From: Acidobacteria bacterium RIFCSPLOWO2_12_FULL_67_14b
GTDB lineage: Bacteria > Acidobacteriota > Vicinamibacteria > Vicinamibacterales > UBA2999
Length of the DNA: 32,139 nucleotides
Reading direction: 5' to 3'
Assembly: GCA_001768615.1 (NCBI GenBank)
Contig: MELE01000095.1
Span: 1-32,139, forward strand
The translations under genes and the position numbers were made by a program. This document shows, in pieces, positions 25,694 through 32,139 of the stretch. The stretch's first letter is position 1. Each line of letters opens with the position of its first letter. Below the pieces are notes generated by a model, which was not told the DNA's origin, did not search any database, and saw only the letters and a program-made list of their open reading frames with translations.

Positions 25694-25993
25694 TGGCGGT
25701 ACGCCGGGCTCCCCCGTCTCCCGGTTGATCAGGTCCTTCAGTTCCTTGCCCGGCTTGAAATACGGGACGCGCTTCGGCGGCACGTCCACCTTGTCGCCGG
25801 TCTTGGGGTTGCGGCCCTTGCGGGGCTCGCGCTTGCGCAGGCGGAAGCTGCCGAATCCGCGGAGCTCGATCTTCTCGCCCCGCTTGAGCGCATCGATGAT
25901 GCTCTCGAACACGGTGTCGACGATGACCTCCGAGTGCTTCTTCGTGAGGTCCGAAACGCGCGAGACTTCTTCGACCAGCTCCGCCTTCGTCAT
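25661..25993 (-). CDS. HU/IHF-family DNA-binding protein with repeat-encoded tail
   Basis: This 110-aa nucleoid protein bends DNA as a dimer. The helical N-terminus (MTKAELVEEVSRVSDLTKKH), the dimer-core motif (GEKIELRGFGSFRLRKREPR) and the DNA-binding arm (GRNPKTGDKVDVPPKRVPYF, with the intercalating Pro after NPKTG...) are complete; PGKELKDLIN closes the fold. IHF-beta-like features (RGFGSF) suggest an IHF/HU mix. The residues after about 100 (ISDLGSQIAD) are encoded wholly by the inverted repeat and are not part of the family fold. It lies 35 bp after rpsA, an order (rpsA then ihfB/HU) widely conserved in bacteria. Confidence 0.94.
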   Translation of the reverse strand: MTKAELVEEVSRVSDLTKKHSEVIVDTVFESIIDALKRGEKIELRGFGSFRLRKREPRKGRNPKTGDKVDVPPKRVPYFKPGKELKDLINRETGEPGVPPISDLGSQIAD

Positions 25994-26028
25994 AATCAGT
26001 AAGGAAAGTAGCTCAGTTTCTTTGACTA

Positions 26029-27810
26029 CTACTTGTGCTTCAGGTGATCGCCCAGCGTCGCGCCGCCTTCACCCTGCGCCGCCGAATACGACTCGTAGGC
26101 GGCGCGGTAGTTGGCGTTGGTCAGGGCGCGAATGCTCAGGCCGATCTTGCGTTCGGCCGGGCTGAGCTTGATGATCTTCATCTGGTAGCTCTTGTCGACT
26201 TCCAGATCGATCTTCTCGCCGCCCTGCGAATCGTCGAACTCGCTCACGTGAATCAGGCCCTCGATGCCTTCGTCGAGCTCGACGAACGCGCCGAAGTTGG
26301 TCATCCGCACCACCTTGCCGTCGATCGTGCTGCCGACCTGGTGCCGCGCGAAGAAGTCTTCCCAGATGTCGGTCGCCAGCTGCTTGAGGCCGAGCGACAG
26401 GCGCTGGTTCTCGGCGTCGATGCTGAGCACCATCGCCTCGACGACGTCACCCTTCTTCAGCACTTCGCTCGGGTGCTTGACGCGCTTGCTCCACGACATG
26501 TCCGAGATGTGGATCAGCCCGTCGATGTCTTCCTCGACCTCGACGAACGCGCCGAACTCGGTCAGGTTGCGAACCTTGCCCTTGATGCGCGTGCCGACCG
26601 GGTACTTTGCGGTCAGCTCATGCCACGGGTTCTGCTCGACCTGCTTGAGGCCCAGCGAGATGCGCCGCGCCGCCGGGTCGACGCCGAGCACCATCGCTTC
26701 GACCGCATCCCCGACGTTGAGGATCTTCGACGGGTGCTTGACGCGCTTGCTCCACGACATCTCGCTGACGTGAATCAGGCCTTCGACGCCCGGCTCGAGC
26801 TCGATGAACGCGCCGTAGTCGGTCAGGCTCACGACCTTGCCGCTCATGCGCGCGCCGGCCGGGAACCGATCCATCACCGTGGTCCACGGGTCGGCCATCA
26901 GCTGCTTGTGGCCGAGCGAGACGCGCTCGGTGGCCTGGTCGTACTTCAGCACCACCACGTCGATCTCGTCGTTGACCTTGAACAGCTCCGACGGGTGCCC
27001 GACGCGGCCCCACGACATGTCGGTGATGTGCAGCAGGCCGTCGATGCCGCCCAGGTCGATGAACGCGCCGTAGTCGGTGATGTTCTTGACCACGCCGCGC
27101 AGGACCTTGCCCTCGGCCAGGGTTTCGAGCGTCGACTTCTTCTTCTCGGCGTTCTCCTCCTCGAGGAGCACCTTGCGCGAGAGCACGATGTTGCCGCGCT
27201 TCTTGTTGACCTTGATCACGCGCATGCGGAGCTCCTGCCCCTTCAGCGCGTCGAGGTTGCGCACGGGACGCACGTCGATCTGGCTGCCGGGCAGGAACGC
27301 GCGGACGCCGATGTCCACCGCAAGACCGCCCTTGATCCGCTCGACGACGCGGCCGATCACGACCTTCCGTTCCTGGAAGGCGCGCTCGACTTCGTCCCAA
27401 ATCTTCATCTTCTCGGCCTTCTCGCGCGACAGCACGATGTGGCCTTCGCGGTCTTCGGTGCGCTCGAGCAGCACGTCGACCACGTCTCCCTCACGAACAA
27501 TTACCTGGCCGGTTTCGTCCAGGAACTCCTCGACGGCGATGACGCCCTCGGACTTGTAGCCGACGTCGATCACGACCTCGTTGGCGGTGACTTTGAGCAC
27601 GGTGCCCTTGACGACTTCGCCTTCCGCGAGGTTGCGGAAGCTGTTATCGTAAAGGTCCAGTAAGCGGGCATACTCTTGCGGGTCGGTGTCGTCGTCGTGA
27701 CCCCAGGGTGAGGTCGTTTTCATCACCGGTTTGCCCGTGGCCCGGGCCGTCGGGGCCGAGGCGCCCTGGGACTCGGTAGCCGGGTTCTGTTCGTCTTGCG
27801 AAATTGCCAT
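26029..27810 (-). CDS. rpsA: 30S ribosomal protein S1
   Basis: S1 binds mRNA leaders and helps 30S initiation. Six S1 RNA-binding domains are seen in order: GEVVKGTVLKVTANEVVIDV; RKVVIGRVVERIKGGLAVDI; GKVLRGVVKNITDYGAFIDL; GARMSGKVVSLTDYGAFIEL; GTRIKGKVRNLTEFGAFVEV; and GSTIDGKVVRMTNFGAFVEL. Domains 1 and 2 are the diverged ribosome-docking type. An acidic, low-complexity N-terminus of about 55 residues precedes domain 1; an internal ATG at residue 30 is a possible alternative start. At 593 aa it is slightly longer than the E. coli protein (557). A promoter and palindrome lie upstream, with a leader of about 85 nt that could serve autoregulation as in other rpsA genes. Confidence 0.96.
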   Translation of the reverse strand: MAISQDEQNPATESQGASAPTARATGKPVMKTTSPWGHDDDTDPQEYARLLDLYDNSFRNLAEGEVVKGTVLKVTANEVVIDVGYKSEGVIAVEEFLDETGQVIVREGDVVDVLLERTEDREGHIVLSREKAEKMKIWDEVERAFQERKVVIGRVVERIKGGLAVDIGVRAFLPGSQIDVRPVRNLDALKGQELRMRVIKVNKKRGNIVLSRKVLLEEENAEKKKSTLETLAEGKVLRGVVKNITDYGAFIDLGGIDGLLHITDMSWGRVGHPSELFKVNDEIDVVVLKYDQATERVSLGHKQLMADPWTTVMDRFPAGARMSGKVVSLTDYGAFIELEPGVEGLIHVSEMSWSKRVKHPSKILNVGDAVEAMVLGVDPAARRISLGLKQVEQNPWHELTAKYPVGTRIKGKVRNLTEFGAFVEVEEDIDGLIHISDMSWSKRVKHPSEVLKKGDVVEAMVLSIDAENQRLSLGLKQLATDIWEDFFARHQVGSTIDGKVVRMTNFGAFVELDEGIEGLIHVSEFDDSQGGEKIDLEVDKSYQMKIIKLSPAERKIGLSIRALTNANYRAAYESYSAAQGEGGATLGDHLKHK

Positions 27811-27888
27811 TTGCGATGCGTGTCCTTTGCTCTCAGATTTGCTACTGTCAGGTGGCCGATGCCCGTTGGAACTGAAACCGGCGGCCCG

Positions 27889-27908
27889 CGTAACCGATAG
27901 AGGTTACG
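27889..27908. promoter_or_regulatory. Perfect palindrome CGTAACC-N6-GGTTACG over the rpsA -10 box
   Basis: Seven-base arms (27889-27895 and 27902-27908) flank GATAGA. The right arm overlaps the putative rpsA -10 (27906-27901). Its position fits a repressor operator; a hairpin at the 5' end of the rpsA transcript is the alternative. There is no T-run for a terminator. Confidence 0.45.
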
Positions 27909-27929
27909 TTACTTAGCGCAAACTGTCAA
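27901..27929 (-). promoter_or_regulatory. Putative rpsA promoter
   Basis: On the - strand TTGACA (27929-27924) is followed after 17 nt by TAACCT (27906-27901). The -35 and spacing are consensus; the -10 keeps T-A-n-n-n-T. A start site near 27894 would give a leader of about 85 nt before ATG 27810. Confidence 0.55.
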
Positions 27930-27951
27930 GAAAGCCGGAAAGGATTTTGCC

Positions 27952-28590
27952 ATGGCCCGCAGGAAGCCCGCACGGCCCGCCAAGAGAGGTAAGAAGAAGG
28001 CCGCGCCCAAGGCCGCCCGTCGAAAAGGGGTGAAGAAATCCGCCCGGAAGGCCCCAAAGAAGGCCTCAAGGAAGGCGGCAAAGAAGGCACGGAAGGCCCG
28101 TCCCAAGCCGAAGGCCACGGTGCGCAAGGTCGCCAGGAAGGCGAAGCGGGCCGCCCCGGCGGCGAAGGCCGCGCCCAAGGCGGCGCCGAGAGCGTCCGCT
28201 AAGAAACCCAATCTCGACCGGCCCCGCAAGACGGTGGCCGACATTCATGGGATGCCCTCCAGCTGGGGGCCGGCCGCCGCCGCCACCGCCGCATCGACCG
28301 GCCGCGCCGAGATGAACGAGAAACTCCAGAAGAACACCAACACGAGCCCCGCGCTCACGGCGGGTGACGTGGACGCCGATTGGCAGTCGGCCGGCGCGGT
28401 CGGCGACGAGGCGCCGGGCGGCGACAACCCGACACCCGATCAGGACGTGGTCGACGAGATCGGCCGGGCGCTCGGCGTCGAGTACGCGGATGACGAGGAA
28501 CTCCAGGGCGGCGCGGAGATCACCGAGCGCGACGTGCACCGCTGGGAGCTGGATCCGAGCTCGAAGGACGATTTCGACGAGACCGAATAG
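27952..28590 (+). CDS. Histone-H1-like basic N-terminus joined to a DUF6335-like acidic C-terminus
   Basis: The first ~85 of 212 residues are almost only Lys, Arg, Ala and Pro (MARRKPARPAKRGKKKAAPK...), like histone H1 tails and bacterial H1-like proteins. The second half is acidic, with a conserved-looking block (NPTPDQDVVDEIGRALGVEY, DVHRWELDPSSKDDF) that resembles DUF6335. The start is secure: GGAAAGGA lies 7 nt before ATG 27952. The charge separation suggests a DNA- or RNA-binding tail on a small domain. It is divergent from rpsA and shares its control region. The function is unknown. Confidence 0.8.
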   Translation: MARRKPARPAKRGKKKAAPKAARRKGVKKSARKAPKKASRKAAKKARKARPKPKATVRKVARKAKRAAPAAKAAPKAAPRASAKKPNLDRPRKTVADIHGMPSSWGPAAAATAASTGRAEMNEKLQKNTNTSPALTAGDVDADWQSAGAVGDEAPGGDNPTPDQDVVDEIGRALGVEYADDEELQGGAEITERDVHRWELDPSSKDDFDETE

Positions 28591-28595
28591 CGAAT

Positions 28596-28609
28596 AGGAG
28601 GTAACTCCT
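28596..28609. terminator. Weak hairpin between convergent genes
   Basis: AGGAG-GTAA-CTCCT forms a 5-bp stem with a GTAA tetraloop, six bases after the DUF6335 stop in a 56-bp convergent gap. There is no T-tract, so a termination role is doubtful. Confidence 0.25.
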
Positions 28610-28646
28610 CGGCGCGTGGGCGTTGACCTCCCGCTTCGTGACGGCG

Positions 28647-32139
<3,493 letters not shown>

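Noticed and set aside
27889-27908. Intrinsic terminator
   Set aside because: The 7-bp stem has no following T-run on either strand and overlaps a promoter instead.

Overview
The window is a high-GC, densely coded bacterial chromosome segment, most consistent with an Acidobacteriota lineage close to the Vicinamibacteria. The clues are a VWFA-related protein of the type widespread in Acidobacteria, a propeller/Y_Y_Y hybrid histidine kinase, a DUF6335-like basic protein, TAnnnT-type -10 boxes after TTGACA/T -35 boxes, and short intergenic repeat families. This assignment is inference. No phage, IS transposase, CRISPR array, rRNA or tRNA gene was seen. No gene-free stretch reaches 300 bp.

Region 1 (1-5.9 kb) starts with the last codons of an unknown + strand gene. 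A - strand operon then runs leftward from 5.86 kb: an unknown 197-aa protein, a TPR lipoprotein-like/secreted protein, a SPOR-domain membrane protein, lnt (lipoprotein N-acyltransferase) and prfB (release factor 2). prfB keeps the classical programmed +1 frameshift, CUU-UGA-C. Region 2 (5.9-8.6 kb, + strand) holds argS and a class I glutamine-amidotransferase-like hydrolase.

Region 3 (8.6-19.5 kb, - strand) is a long co-directional cluster. In transcription order it contains the two subunits of a B12-dependent acyl-CoA mutase (residues point to the isobutyryl-CoA type), a pseudo-receiver protein, valS, nadC, birA, coaX, a conserved unknown and a TRAM-domain RNA uracil methyltransferase. Three genes serve cofactor metabolism: NAD (nadC), biotin attachment (birA) and CoA (coaX).

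Region 4 (19.6-25 kb) contains glutamate dehydrogenase (+), a VWFA-related protein with an apparent 1-nt frameshift behind its signal peptide (-), an acyl-CoA dehydrogenase (+) and a shortened acyl-CoA-dehydrogenase-like protein without the middle domain (-). With the mutase these suggest branched-chain amino acid / short-chain acyl-CoA catabolism.

Region 5 (25-32 kb) contains a HIT protein, an HU/IHF protein, ribosomal protein S1 (rpsA), a histone-H1-like DUF6335 protein (+) and the 3' part of a large hybrid sensor kinase (-) that runs off the window.

The most unusual feature is the set of six short-repeat families at gene 3' ends, most arranged as tandem or inverted hairpin-forming arrays. 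Several supply stop codons or the last codons of the upstream protein. In the clearest case one 30-nt hairpin arm encodes exactly the last ten residues of the HU-like protein; NadC has an analogous tail from a different repeat.
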